From Chionoecetes opilio (lineage: Eukaryota > Arthropoda > Malacostraca > Decapoda > Majidae), in contig JACEEZ010000082.1 in assembly GCA_016584305.1 (NCBI GenBank), positions 34,276 to 98,275 of the forward strand: a stretch of 64,000 bases of DNA, read 5' to 3'. Position 1 is the stretch's first letter. Every line of letters starts with the position of its first letter. The notes beneath the pieces were generated by a model. The model searched no databases, was not told where the DNA came from, and saw nothing but the letters and a program-made list of their open reading frames with translations. Shown here one piece after another: positions 1 through 11,660 of this stretch. A program made the position numbers and the translations under genes.

Positions 1-120
1 CCCTGAATAAAGACTGATAAAGAGTTACATAATATATAGTCCTTATGCCATATGGGCTCGGCTGGGGTCGACGATTGCTGCCGAGTATGGTCATCTACAT
101 CTACCGGCCCGGGTGCTTCT

Positions 121-1420
121 TCACTGGCATTGCTGGGGGTTAGCGGCATGTCTTGCTGCTGTTTTGTAGGTTGGGTGTTGCCAAAAATTAAGGGGCATAA
201 CTGTTGTTGGAGGGCGACCATGCGGAGACGGAGTCACGCCTGCTGCTGGTGGGGGTTGTGGAGTCTGATTGATCCTGTTCGTCGGAGTGCTGGGTGGACC
301 AGTGATAGTTGACGGTGATGACCTGGGGCGGGGTGTCACAAGACGTAGGTACTCTTCAATGCTCCTTAGTCGCTGTCTTGATGGGACCACTGGTTCATAT
401 AGGCGAAGGAATTTTCTGTTTCTGAGTGTAACACGTCCCGAATCATCAACACGAACAACGTATTGGTCGAACTGTCTTACTTCAACCACAACTCCTGTCT
501 TGTCCCATCGGTTTGGGCGTGGGCCTGTCTGATTCTGTAAGCGTACATGGTTACCAACTTTGAGAAGGGGTAGGCTTTTTGTGTGCTCGGTCCATCTCTC
601 AGCCATTTTCATGTGTCGATTTCGGAGTGCCTCTTCCCTTTGTTCCAATGTCTCTCGCCAAGTGGGGTGAGGTCTGTATCGCCCAGGCAATATGGGGATG
701 AAGTCCTTTATTGGCCGACCAAAAATGCACATAGCGGGCGATATCTTTAATTGTCTCAGGGTCCGGGGTGTTGCGGTATTGCAGGATGGCACGCTGCAAG
801 GCATCCGTGTTCAGTTCACCACGTTGTCCCGTATTGCTAGTGATAAGACGCTTGACAGTTTTTACGCCTACGTCTGCCCTGCAATTAGAGTGGGAAAAGG
901 CAACGGCACTGAGGCGATGGTGGACACCCCAATTTTGGAGGAATGCCTTCGTAGATGCTGCAGTGAACTCAGGTCCTCCATCGCTTGCCAACTCATCTGG
1001 AATTCCAAAGGTCACAAAGGTATGTCGCAGGCAGTTGATTAACCCCTTGTGGCCACTTGTAGCTTCGATTATGGGCCAGTTGGAATAGCGGTCCACGATG
1101 ATTAAGCAGCTGCGTCCTTGGTATTGGAAGTAGTCGGCGCATATGCACTGGAAGGGATATAGAAGGGCAGTGGTTGGCATCGGGGGTGCACTTGGCTGAG
1201 AGGGTGACATTCTGTTGCAATGGTTGCATTTCGCACGCACATCTTTGATGGCAGGGGTGATACCCGGCCAGAAGACGGATGATTCTGCCCTTGACATCAT
1301 TGATGTGACTCCTTGGTGGGCCGAGTGTAGAGTCTGGATTACTGTGTTGCGCAGGCAAGGGGATATGAAGACTCGGTCCTTGTAGATAACAACACCATCC
1401 CACTGTGTACAGGTCATCAT
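121..1420 (-). pseudogene. G1 integrase (broken)
   Basis: The product would be a retrotransposon integrase acting on the element's cDNA ends. In the frame starting at 1420 there is an H-H-C-C zinc-binding region (H32, H35, C65, C68) and then a catalytic core with D96 (in CADYFQYQG), D147 (in SDGGPEF) and, exactly 35 residues further, D183 in NCRADVGVK where the family has Glu. The codon at 872-874 is GAC, one base from GAA or GAG. The frame then shifts around 600-800 to one ending near 121, which carries the C-terminal domain with the RLQNQTGPRPNRWDKTG stretch. The frame change and the missing Glu both argue against activity. Upstream is the RNase H of the same element. Confidence 0.85.
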
Positions 1421-1444
1421 GAAACTGGTGATATTCGTGCAGGT

Positions 1445-2014
1445 TTACCGGTAGGTCATGGCGGAAGGAGGGAAAGCCTGCTCAATCAGTTGTAAAAGCG
1501 CGTTCATGTTTTCATCACTTGCAGTTGCTTCGCGGACTTTCTCCCATGTGATAGCCACACATTGTAAGGCAAGGGCTGCTGTCTGGTGGAGGCCATCATC
1601 AATTTCACTATTATAACTAGTGCCCACTGCCCGTATACCGGCTAGGAATGAAGGTTCGTTCAATCAATGGTGAGGTGATTTTGATGGATGCAATGTGGTC
1701 GCGGAGTTGCAATTTTTCCCGGCACCTGAGAACCACTGGGGTGTCTTGACACCGAATCTGCTAATATGTTTTTTACCCCAGGGATGTGGACCATCTGGAA
1801 CCTGTACCTCAATGTTTTTTCTTTAGGGTTACAGAGGCGTGCCTTGGGAGTTCCTCTAGAGATCGATCACCAAAGACTTTTAGCAAGGGTTTGTGGTCAA
1901 CTGCAATGGTGAGCCTCTCACAGCCCAGTACAAAAAATCGGGTTTTCTCCAGGGCATCTGCTACAGCCAGGGCTTCCCCCTCTATTGGTGCATATCTACC
2001 TATGACCTACTGGT
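1445..2014 (-). pseudogene. G1 RNase H, distal half, and integrase linker
   Basis: Minus-strand translation gives an RNase H-type segment (YAPIEGEALAVADAL, then AVDHKPLLKVFGD) followed by a tether with IPGVKNILADSVSRHP-like residues, as in Gypsy RNase H. The piece from 1663 to 1445 is an alpha-helical linker before the integrase. It is in a different frame from the proximal RNase H at 2409-2696 and is separated from it by the SINE at 2019-2361. Activity is excluded by the insertion and several frame changes. Confidence 0.7.
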
Positions 2015-2018
2015 TGGG

Positions 2019-2361
2019 GGAGGCGATAGCGGAGTGGTTAGCGTCTCCGACTGGCGTTCTCGGTGACCCGAGTTCGATCCCGAAGAAACCCAAAACCTTT
2101 CTGCACCGTCGAGTGGCCTAAGAACACCCACATGCCCTGCCCATCAACTCTACCTTCGATTGCGAGTGCATCGGAGGACACAGGGGGGCGGCATGAGCCT
2201 CTAATCACAGGCGTCACTATAAAAATCCTGCCTGCGCCACCACGGGCGAGGGCCAACCATCACAACCCTCAAGTGAACCTCCAGAGCCTACCATCCGAGC
2301 CCTGGGTCACCACTGCCTACAGGCGCTATAGGGACAAATGTAAAAAAAAATAAAAAAAAAT
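2019..2361 (+). mobile_element. SINE-B copy, tRNA-derived, inside G1
   Basis: The first ~75 bases look like a tRNA with an A-box region (TAGCGGAGTGGTTAGCG) and a B box (GAGTTCGATCCC). A body of ~250 bases follows and then an A-rich tail at 2341-2361. The body contains a block (ACTATAAAAATCCTGCCTGC around 2215-2234) shared in inverted orientation with 54541-54875 and 58915-59255. The insertion splits the RNase H frame of G1. I could not find an exact target duplication. Confidence 0.75.
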
Positions 2362-2408
2362 CTGGATTCTGCGGGGTGGGTGAAGCGGCTGCCAATGAGG
2401 GTGGTTCT

Positions 2409-3457
2409 TCAACCACTTTTGCAGCAGAAAGGCTCTTGCCCTGTGCAGTGGCAGTGTTTCTGGAAGAGCCAAAATCCGATTCCTGCTTTGGACCAGTCTG
2501 TTGCCAGACAAGTCGGTTTGTTCTTGTCAAAAATCCTCACACCCTCCTTGATGTCACTCACAATGGCGGCTTTCGACTCCTCAAACAGCTCATCTAGGTC
2601 TTCATCCCATCGGAAGGGTGTTGAGGGTTTGAGTAGTTTGCGAAACGGCAACATTTTATCTGCCATACTAAATGCATAGCTGACCTGATTCACCACACCA
2701 AACCAGGCACGTACGTCACTGATGTTGCGGGGCGTGGGGAACTCTCGTATGGCTCGTAGGTATGCACCGCAGGGTTGAACTGTGTCGAGTGTAATTTAAG
2801 ACCCTGCAAACTCAACAGTGTCTTGTGCAAACACGAATTTCTCTGGGTTAAGTGTGGCGCCATAGTGACCGCACATGTTGAGCCATTCTGCAACTTGGAA
2901 GAAACTGCTTTCGATGGTGTCTGACCAGATTAAAGTATCATCTGTACACTTAGTGTATGTAGTGTATGATAACGTGGAGTCTGCGATTATTTGGTCATAG
3001 CGTCTGGTATAGCCATCGCCCGATGCAATGTATCCTTGTGGTGCAACGTACAGTAGCGATACCGTCCCCAAGGTGTGATAAATGTTGTGTAGTGTCGGTC
3101 ATCCGCATGTAGAGGGACACTATGATACCCATTCCAGGCATCAAGAACTTATTTCCTCTTTTGCTCTGGCACTGAACGGGCTTGATGGAATGGGCTTTGG
3201 GGGTGATGAGTTTCCCTTTTTGCATAGGCATTCAGAGCCTGAAAATCCACTGTGCGTCGTGGTTCACCATTTTTCTTTGTACATACAATCATGCGGTGGC
3301 ACCAAGTCACAGGTTCGCCAATGGGGACTGGTTCGATGACGCGAAGCCTTACGTCTTGGTCTAGGCCAGCTTTGACTTTCTCACGCCAGTGAATGGGGAC
3401 TGGGATTGCTTTGTGGCATGCGGTGGGCTCTGCGTCTGGATTGATCATTAATCTCAT
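2409..3457 (-). pseudogene. G1 reverse transcriptase and proximal RNase H (broken)
   Basis: Three consecutive minus-strand frames give a reverse transcriptase. The N-terminal part has RMIVCTKKNGEPRRTVDFQ (fingers), the middle has the catalytic box as KCTDDTLIW, and the region after it has LNPEKFVFAQDTVEFAG. A CxDD box is usual in one group of Gypsy elements. The last frame (2696-2409) has the connection and the first RNase H motif, LATDWSKAGIGFWL. Frames change near 3150, 2900 and 2700, so no continuous polyprotein remains. The protease lies upstream and the SINE downstream. Confidence 0.85.
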
Positions 3458-3719
3458 GGGAGTTCATCATCTTTAGTGGTTGGTGTTCACATGTATTGAA
3501 TGTGCTGCTACTGTAGTAGTTAATCATCCACTGTTTTACTTTGGGAACATTATCAGCTGTGGGTGGAAAGGGCAGTGTGTCTGGCATTGGTGGCGGTAAC
3601 TGACGGTGTGGGCAGGAGCATGGTAGTGATCCTTTTTTCGGATGAGTCTGCGGCTTGGGATAGGGTTGATGACATGACTTCCCCTACTGTCGGGAAGTTG
3701 TTGGTGATCATGCCAAGCG

Positions 3720-4139
3720 TTAGACATGCTTCGCGGCTGAGGAAGATTCTGTCAGAATCATCCGTGACATACAACAGTAACACCACCTGTCTAGTTTCCA
3801 TTGGTTTCCCTTGTCGGTCCGTTCCAGCGAAGCGGAGGATTGCTGCACCAAGGATGTTATACCTTCGTTGTTAGCTGCATGCATTCTCATGGAGACTGGG
3901 ATGAGGTCTTTTTTGTAGAGGCCAAGGCGACGAATCATCACCATGCTGGCAAGACAGCATTGGCAGCCCGTGTCGGCCATTACTGGGAGGTTCATGGTAT
4001 GTGTGGTGGCCTTCAATGGAAATCCCAGGTCTCTGTAGTCCGCTCCCAATGCAGACACGGATAACTTAATGATTGGTTGTGCACGTGATGCTTGTTGTCC
4101 CCAGCAGTCCGAAATCTGGTCATACTGGCTCAGTGTCAA
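3720..4139 (-). pseudogene. G1 aspartic protease region
   Basis: A 139-residue minus-strand frame contains MADTGCQCCLASM, the catalytic D-T-G of retropepsin-like proteases, followed by a hydrophobic strand and a loop (LIPVSMRMHAANNEG) like the protease flap. It lies between the zinc-knuckle gag fragment and the reverse transcriptase, as expected. The region 3457-3720 joining it to reverse transcriptase is in other frames. Confidence 0.7.
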
Positions 4140-4208
4140 TGAACGACCGATAGCTTGTTTGCCATCCTGGCTGACATTGGATATAAGGGTGCTAGTGGTA
4201 CCTTGGGG

Positions 4209-4595
4209 TTATCCCGTGTCTTCAGAGGTGGTGGATGGGATGCTGCAAAGGACCTGGAAGACGCTTCCCTCGTCATCCGCTGCAGCTGCATTGGAGCCGC
4301 TGGACATACTGCGACACATAACTGCAAAGTGATGTAGCTTGTTACACCTTCGACAGGTGTGATTAAATGCCGGGCACACCTTTTTCCTTATGAAGGGTGG
4401 AGCTTTCTTGCCATGACCATTTCTACCACAGTAGGAACAGGCACCTGGTGAATTCGTGTCCAGACTGTTTTCCCGTTTGGGTGGGGTACGTGGCACTGAC
4501 TTGTGTTTTATTCCTTTTATAAAGACTGTGATGGCGGCTGCGCCTTGTGAGTGAGTAAGTGTGATAGCAGAGCGCTTGCCAGCTTCTTTACTCAT
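4209..4595 (-). pseudogene. G1 gag nucleocapsid fragment with zinc knuckles
   Basis: The frame contains two Cys/His clusters. The second (CRRCNKLHHFAVMC) fits C-X2-C-X4-H-X4-C; the first begins CSYCGRNGHG and has a longer spacing to its last Cys. This is a nucleocapsid-type RNA-binding segment. The capsid part expected upstream (4600-5000 on this strand) is not readable, so only the C-terminal gag is supported. Confidence 0.75.
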
Positions 4596-4744
4596 AAATT
4601 TGACATCTCAAGGGGCTTCTGGTTAGGGTTCCCCATAGGTCACTGTATTCACTGTCATTCAACTCTGGCTAACACATTCGCAAGATCTCATCGTGTGATA
4701 ACATCAGTATACAATTCTGGCGCTGTAGCACGAACTTACTAATT

Positions 4745-5087
4745 GGCTGACCTTTGATACGATCCGAAGTACGTATTGGTTCATCGTGATTTGTGTCATG
4801 TTATCAATGTGAATTAGCTACCATTGCTGGGGGCCGCCAGGGAACTGAACCCTCCCATGTGGACGTCTGATGTCGCAATAACTCGCGAGTATTAGAAACA
4901 TCAATATACTCCCCTAATGATAGTATGCAAATATGTTAAAATATCAGAAAGGTTGATGGGTCAATTTTAGAGCATTTCGTATCCATATATGCAGTAATTC
5001 ATGCAAACTGTACCTGTTCCTTACACAGGGACTACTTATCCAGCTGTAATCAAGGGTGTGATGCGGCTTAGTATATCCAAGGTAGCG
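4745..5087. other. No recognised feature
   Basis: AT-rich sequence between the gag fragment and a dispersed repeat. No coding similarity or repeat structure was recognised. Confidence 0.4.
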
Positions 5088-5240
5088 CCCAGGAAAGGAT
5101 CTGACTGGACCTAGACTTTTTTGAGGCACCTCATATTTCATAGCGGCCGTGTGAGTTAACCAAGGCTGAGTGCACGCTGGAACCTTTGCAGATGTGAAAT
5201 ACAATAAGCATACTATACAGTGCGGTAGTTTATTTCAGTC
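5088..5240 (-). repeat. Dispersed repeat, copy 1 (inverted)
   Basis: The reverse complement matches 56640-56800 and 61010-61180. The shared stretch includes TATGCTTATTGTATTTCACA and a later CGGCCGCTATGAAATAT, each adjacent to a GGTGCCTCAAAAA block. It is a dispersed non-coding repeat of at least 150 bases of unknown class. Confidence 0.7.
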
Positions 5241-5417
5241 AAAGCCGGAAGGACGAGTTATTCAGAATTTCCCATATTCCGATACAGCCACCTCAGATAC
5301 CAGCTACATTCTTCAGGTAAGTTATCAAGGTGTACTACTCTTCATTGTGTGAATGGAAGGTAGTTAAAGAGCAGAAAAGAGTGAACTGGGCAAAAATTAT
5401 CTCGCCACATAAGTAAA

Positions 5418-5712
5418 ATGATAAAGATGGGGGCATACGCTATGCTGCGCGTGGCCTTCGGTGCTCATCTCCGTGGCATTAGCCCTTTGAGCCTGCGGTG
5501 GGTGAGGACTCGTTACCCCGGGACACAGGGTTTGTGTGACATCCGAATTACCACAGTTACCTTCCCCAGGTACCCATTTATCAACCCCGAAAGGGAGGAA
5601 GAACAGCTGATTTGGCTGATCGCCGACTTGACCTGGCCCGGATTCGAACCAGGGCCCGCAGATTCGTAGCCACTAGCACGCTAGCCACTACACCACGGAG
5701 GTGACCACGTAA
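5418..5712 (-). mobile_element. SINE-C, tRNA-derived, minus strand
   Basis: On the minus strand the first ~75 bases (5712 to 5635) form a tRNA-like head with A box GTGGTGTAGTGGCTAGCG and B box GGTTCGAATCC. The body has a GGGTACCTGG core like the GGGTACCGGG in SINE-A. The 3' end, on this strand, reads GCGTATGCCCCCAT, which is very close to the 3' end of the RTE-like LINE at 21240 (GCGTATGCCCCCAATGATTG). This suggests the SINE uses that LINE family for mobilisation. Confidence 0.75.
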
Positions 5713-6125
5713 GCGACAGGCCTATATCGACTTTAACCTGAGAACAGCCTCTAGGATGCATAATAAATCATCCCAGTACAGTAATTTGAGACGTAATGGT
5801 GACAGTGATTGAGGTTACAGGTATAATCCGTGTTAAACCTGACCACACATAGCCTAGTATAGGATACGCCGTATAGCAAAAATTCTTTTTCTCAACTTTG
5901 GCATGCCAATTTCCTATGTAAAATGGAATTCTAAGACGATTTTATCTATTTCCATTTTTGCATTTGAGCAATTCTTACTATGCAAAATCTCACTTTTATA
6001 TTGTACCCTTATCGAATAATGCTTAAATGAGTACGCAGTGTCCGGTTGGTCCTGTTTATTGCATCATGCATCAATATGAGTTCCAAATGACTAGCGTGGT
6101 AAGCTCTTTCTGATCAGTTGGTTCA
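5713..6125. other. No recognised feature
   Basis: AT-rich spacer with no frame, repeat pairing or RNA structure that I could recognise. Confidence 0.4.
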
Positions 6126-6132
6126 TCAGGCA

Positions 6133-8600
6133 CTACATCACAGTGTCACAGCCTCTACGTTGGCCTAGAAGTGTCATCAGGTCCTTCTTAGACCTGAAGC
6201 AGGGCATGGTCTCCCGGTGGTGGGCCCGAGCCCGGATGAACCGGTCTCTGGCCTGCTGCCCCACCACTGCTGCCACAGCCTCTGTCACCTGCTTCACGAC
6301 TCTTTCGGTGCTCTGAGTGTGGACAGAGAACTCCGGAACCTCGTACGGCTTGACCAGGATCTCCTGGATCTGATCCCCGGACAGTGAACAGGTGAATGCC
6401 GGCTCGTACACCTGGCCAGGCTGCCAGCTGATCAGTGTCTGCAAGCTGGTGGCTGACAAGTTTAGCTTGGGTGTGATACGAGGTCTTACACTGGTGTCCC
6501 CATACTCCTCGCCAGCCCTCAGCTTCAAAATTTCGGTCACGGCGAACCTGCGGTCGTCCTCACTCTGACTCGCCATCAGCGAGAGGAGGACACATTCTGA
6601 GTGTGCGAACCATGCTCCTGTCCGCACGTAGAAGGTCACAGCTGTTTGGCCCTTTCTTGGGCTGCAACCTCATCCTCTGAGCTGCGTGAGATGTGTTTGG
6701 GGCCGTCCTCTAGTCTGTGGTGAACCTGGATGTCGTAGTAGAGTTTGAAGAAACCCCTGTAGGCAGTACTTGATAGGATTTCCAGGGTTTCAGTTCCCTT
6801 GCCAGTCAGTCCATGCTTTCTGGTCCACATATACACTGGGCTGTGGGGGAGCCATCTGGAGGGGGGCCCACCTTGCCAACTTGATCTCCTGCAGCTCGGA
6901 CGAGAGAATGCCCCGCTTCACAGCCTGGACCAGCTGGTAGGAGACCTGCTGGTCAGTGGACATGTTGACCAGGATATACTCCGGTATCTCCGTGAGATCT
7001 TCACCGCCTGGCACTCCTCTGAACTCTGCGTTGTACTGCATCTCATTCACGCTGGACAGCAGGGCTGCACCTGGACCCGTGAAGCCAGTGTCAGATGAGG
7101 GAGGCCCGTCGATGCTGGTGATAAGGTGGCGCAGGGGCAACTCGTTTGTGTGCAGCACGCATATACTCCAGAAGAGTTTGCGTCCCAGCATCTTCTCCAA
7201 ATGGGGGTGAGTACCACCCTTCCCAAACCCCCTGTTGGCCCTAGTTGAGTCACCTTGCAGTACGATCAGTGAGTCGGTGGAGTCGTATGTCACCAGCAGA
7301 TCATAGAGGAGCTGGAGCCCACCTTGAACGCAGGCTTCTCAGGTGGCACCGGGTCCTCTGGTACAAAGTGCCAAAAGGGACCTTCCAGATGGCTCCTCTG
7401 TCACTGACACATGCTCCTCCCTGATCAACCTTTGGGTGCAGTTTCCCATAGCTGTCGGGCACCATCGCCCTGGTCTTGTCCTTCCTCCCATCGTAACCCA
7501 ATCCAACTATTTTGGTACCCTGGTGCTTCCCCTGGTCAAGGTCCCTGGCCGATGCCATGCATCCCGCCTGGCCCTCTTCAGCTGTTAGGATCGCAGACCA
7601 GGTACGACATGTCTGGAGAGAGGTGGCCCCTCAGCGATAAGGTCCTGGAGGAATCCAGAAGCCAAGGCAGCAGCAGCAGTGAGCGGAACGTCGAACCGGA
7701 TGCTTGCCAGCGCCAGGTTCCGGACTGGCATTGTGTTTCTTCTTGCAGCTGGCCTGTCCAAGTACGGGATCACAAGGGGTGGGCCAGGGACCCCAGCCTC
7801 TCCCGGAGCAGTCGGTCTACAGTAATGGCAGCCCCCTGTTGTTCCCGCCTCTTTTCCCCTGGTGGCAGGGTGAACGACTCCTCCGTCCCATCCTCAGAAT
7901 CCTGGTGATCTTCAGCCTGGCCCAAAGGGAACATCTGCTCCTGCAGCTCAAGACGTCCGACCTTTTCATCTTTCCTGCTTCTGCTTCTTCAGCTTAGCCT
8001 CCTCTTCCAACTGCTTTCTCTTTGCTGCTTTCACTTGTCTATGCGTCTCATTCTTGTCTACCCCTGTCATCATCATTGCACTCTCCTCCCCAACTTTGAT
8101 CCTCTGGTTTGTACAGCCCCTCCAGGTCTAAAGTAGGGACTTTGCTGGCCAGGGGGGAGTCATACTGTACGTGTGCTCTCGCGTGGCACAGCTGGGGGTT
8201 GGAGCAAATGGGATTCCTGGTCCTTGCAGAGGAAATCGTGTGAGGGCAGGCCGTTATGTCAAACAGCCTGTCCATATTCTTCTCCACGAATTCATTTACT
8301 GCTTTAGTTGCTCTGTCTCTCACCACTTCAAATAACCTTCTTCCAAAAATTATCATCCTTTGGTCACGGACCGGTCAATAACAACCACTGGAGGTGCAAA
8401 CTGGGCGTTTGATTTCTTCCACTGGGCAAGCACCCTGGGGGTCAGATCCTTCGAATGTCTCTCACTGGGGTACCCCCGCTTGTCAACACCCTCCCGGATG
8501 CCGCTGGTTCTTGGAGAAGGATTCCCCCCTTCATCACGCCGCGATACGTAGGCACCTCACTCTCAGCAAACTCTCGTCCACCGCCCAACAAAGGGGGCCA
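6133..8600 (-). pseudogene. Large transposase-like protein of an uncharacterised arthropod family (broken)
   Basis: A chain of minus-strand frames from about 8600 to 6133 gives one ordered protein: an N-terminal helical and Cys-containing part (LFDITACP, ICSNPQLCHARAHVQ), a segment with GYDGRKDKT, then LQGDSTRANRGFGKGG, then ICVLHTNELPLRHL, FTGPGAALLSS and NMSTDQQVSYQLVQAVKRG, and a C-terminal part with FSVHTQSTERVVKQVTEA. I recognise this as a protein repeated many times in arthropod genomes without an assigned function. The DGRKDKT and GDSTRANRG segments could carry the first two Asp of an RNase H-fold transposase; that is inference. Frames change near 6640, 6800, 7300 and 8040, so it is a remnant or contains sequence errors. 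No terminal repeats were found around it. Confidence 0.65.
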
Positions 8601-8821
8601 ACTTTGGGTCCAGAGCTCTGTCTAGTTGCGGGCTTCGCCCACTTGGTTTACAAGGAGAAGCCCCTCCGAAAAAAGACGAATCAAGAATTTATGAAGTGGG
8701 CAAATGAAGCCTTACTTTAGCGGGCTAAGTAAAGTTTGCATATAAATATAAAAGCATTTTTGCTAGCAAGAATGCCCAAACCAAAAAAGTTGAAGAGGTC
8801 AAACCACCCTTAAAATTCAAT

Positions 8822-10187
8822 TTTACATAAGAAAACACCATGCCAAATTCGAAATAATCTATATTTCACTTTTCATTGGACCTACGGCGTACCCTATAAT
8901 AGCCTAGCCTACACAGCTTGTATCTGAATGTATCAAAATATATGTATTGTATATGTACGGTAGTGCTATGGTCATTAACTGTATATATTTACTTAATTAC
9001 AGCCTTTTTTATGAATTACCAAAAGTATTTCTTTGTTACTATTTATTTTCTACGTTTGAACCTATAGTAGTGAGGGGAATTAGAGAGAACTGCAACTCCG
9101 AAATGCCACTGGAGAAATGAAATGGTCGCTGGTAGTTTTAACTCACAATTTGGTGAAAAGTTGGTCAACTTGAAAGAAAAATATGGGCTTATTCCACTGC
9201 ACTTAAAACACACAAGTATAATATTAAGAACGATTTCTTTTTATATGTATATTGTATAGAAGCCCGATTCTGTAAAAATTGTTATAAACCAAATAAAACC
9301 CAAAGGGGTTATAGTTGAGGAGGCGAGGTAAATGCTACTCTATGATATTATATAGTCAATAACGAATGTTTAGAAGTTATCTATACCTAGGCAGTCATAT
9401 TTTCCTGTTATTATTGTGTATCAATCAGATAGAAAGCCTAGAAGTGCAATGAGTCGACGCGTGAAGTGGCAATGTTTTGATTCAATCTCCCCGCCACAAT
9501 CTCCGCCCACCACTTCCCGCCGCGGAACGTCGCCTCCACAATTATAAACCCACATTGTCGCAGCAACAAGCCGATTTCGGCTTCTTTTATTCTTCGTTTT
9601 TCCCAAGGCATTGCTTATTGTATTTTGACATGCGTTTGCCAGACGCAGCAGTACTGTCTTAGAAAACAGTGTGAACATCGCCCAAATTTTACATGCCACA
9701 ATATACATGTAAAAAATCTATTAAGCTTTGCTACTCGAGGCGAGTAATTTGCATTAAATTGCTATTATGAACGTTCCATCGTAATGCTGTCATCCATATA
9801 ATTAGTAGAACAACAGAAGAAATATATTTTTTGGTATTCAATGCGGGGCATCAAAATTTTTTCGCGAAATAATTTTTGAAAAATATAGTCGCGGAGCCAA
9901 AAACACAGTAGACCAACCTTTGAGTTAAACTGCCAGCGACCACTGGCATTTCTCGAGTTGCAGTTCTCTCTAATTAGCTCCATAGTGTGATAATATAGTG
10001 ACACGCTGGACAAAAGGGCCAAATTTTTTTTGTGGTTACCTATGGACATACTTAATACAAAAATCCCATGCTCCAAAAAATCGGACCATATTATCATGTG
10101 ATTATGGGTCAAAATCCAAGATGGCGGCCGAAAAATGGGAAAATTCGATAAATATTTTAACTTTGCAATATTGGAAAAAAAATTTTT
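8822..10187. repeat. Contig-overlap duplication 1, first copy
   Basis: This stretch is repeated almost in full at 10189-11520 in the same orientation. It contains a MITE-like inverted repeat (9067-9990) and the left end of P1. The copy runs up to the N at 10188 and the second copy starts directly after it, as expected for two contig ends that overlap but were not merged. Confidence 0.85.
9067..9990. mobile_element. MITE-like element with ~90 bp inverted ends
   Basis: The left arm (about 9068-9170) and the right arm (about 9913-9990) are reverse complements, sharing GGAATTAGAGAGAACTGCA and the nearby TGGTCGCTGG and GACCAAC blocks. The interior is AT-rich apart from a GC-rich block near 9450-9540. 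There is no coding frame. A second version lies at 10433-11328. No clear target duplication was found. Confidence 0.6.
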
Positions 10188-10188
10188 N
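10188..10188. other. Single N: probable contig junction 1
   Basis: One N separates the two copies of the 8822-11520 duplication. See the matching Ns at 17591 and 57140. Confidence 0.85.
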
Positions 10189-11520
10189 TTAAGAAAACCA
10201 CCCAAAATTTTTTGCCCAAAATTGAAAAATCTATATTTCATTTTTCATTGGACTACGGCGTACCCTTAATCCCTAGCCACACAGTTTGTTTTGAAGTATC
10301 AAAAAATATGTTTTGATATGTACGTAGTTTCTATGGTTTAAAACTGTTATATTTACTTAATTACAGCCTTTTTTATGAATTACCAAAAGATTCTTTGTTA
10401 CTTTTTTATTTTCTAGTTTAAAACCATAGTAGTGGGGGGAATTAGAGAAAAACGCAACCCCAAAAGCCACTGGAGAAATGAAATGGTCGCTGGTATTTTT
10501 TAACTCAAATTTTGGGGAAAAAGTTGGTAAAACTTTTAAGAAAAATATGGGCTTTTTCCACGCATTAAAAAACACACAATAAAAATTTTAAGAACGATTT
10601 TCTTCTATATGTATATTTTTTATAGAAGCCTATTCTGTAAAACTTTGTATATAACAAAAAACCCAAAAAGAGGTTAAGTTGGGGAGGCGAGGAAAATGCT
10701 ACCTATGATTATATAGTAAATAACGAATTTTTAGAAGTTTTTCTATCCCTAGGCAGTCAATTTTCCCTGTTATTTTTGTGTACAATCAGATAGAAAGCCT
10801 AGAAGTGCAATGAGTCGACGCGTGAAGGGGGGCAATGTTTTGTTAAATTTCCCCCCGCCCAATTCCCCGCCCCCACTTCCCGCCGCGGCACTCGCCTCCA
10901 CAATTATAACCTATTTTGTCCAGCAAAAAGCCGATTTCGGCATCTTTTTCTTCGTTTTTCCAAGGCTTGCTTATTGTTTTTTGACAGCGTTTTCCAGACC
11001 CAGCAGTATGTCTTTGAAAAAGGTGAAAATACCCCAAATTTTAATGCCACAATATACATGTAAAAAACTATTAAGCTTTTTATCGAGGCGAGTTTAAATT
11101 TTCATTAAATTGCTATTATAGAACTTTTCCCTGTAAGCTGTACCCTAAATTATAGAAACACAGAAGAACTATATTTTTTTGGTATTCAGAGCGGTGCATA
11201 ATATTTATCGCGAAATTAATTTATGAAAAAAAATTAGTCGCGGAGCCCAAAAACAAGTAGACCAACCTTTGGTTTTAAAAATGCCAGCGACCCTGGCATT
11301 TTTCGAGGCGTTTTCTTAATTTGCCCAAGTGTGATAATATAGTGACCGCTGGGCAAAAGGGCCAAAAATTTTTTTTTTTTTTTACCTATGGACATACTTA
11401 ATACAAAAATCCATGCTCCAAAAAATCGGACCATATTATCAGTGATTTGGGTCAAAATCCAAGATGGGCCGAAAAAATGGGAAAAATTCGATAAATAATG
11501 TTAACTTCGCTAATATTGGA
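10189..11520. repeat. Contig-overlap duplication 1, second copy
   Basis: Direct copy of 8822-10187. It differs mostly by small insertions and deletions, many in homopolymers, especially in its first part, which fits low-accuracy sequence at a contig start. It continues without a break into element P1. Confidence 0.85.
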
Positions 11521-11660
11521 CTTAAAAACATGTGTAAACTATCTATTTGTAGGTAATGATGCCCAGGGAGTCGCTTGGAACCATTAAATTTTGCATTAGA
11601 TCATCAGGAACTAAGATAATGGTCACATGTAGAAAAAATATGGGTCGCTCGATATGAAGA
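11343..11660 (+). repeat. P1 left terminal inverted repeat
   Basis: Reverse complement of 20950-21239 and 22266-22306. Shared blocks include ACTTAATACAAAAATCC, AAAAAATCGGACCATATTAT, TCTATTTGTAGGTAATGATG and GTCACATGTAGAAA. The coding frame of the minus-strand gene ends inside it. Confidence 0.85.

Larger units (their letters stand above)
1..4740 (-). mobile_element. G1: degenerate Gypsy-type LTR retrotransposon, minus strand
   Basis: Read on the minus strand, the order is gag with zinc knuckles, aspartic protease, reverse transcriptase, RNase H and integrase, which is the Gypsy (Metaviridae-type) order. Every domain is in a separate short frame, so the copy is dead or heavily affected by sequence errors. 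A tRNA-derived SINE sits inside the RNase H region. The window begins just past the integrase C-terminus, so the downstream LTR is absent or only its edge is present. No upstream LTR was recognised before 4740. Confidence 0.85.
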
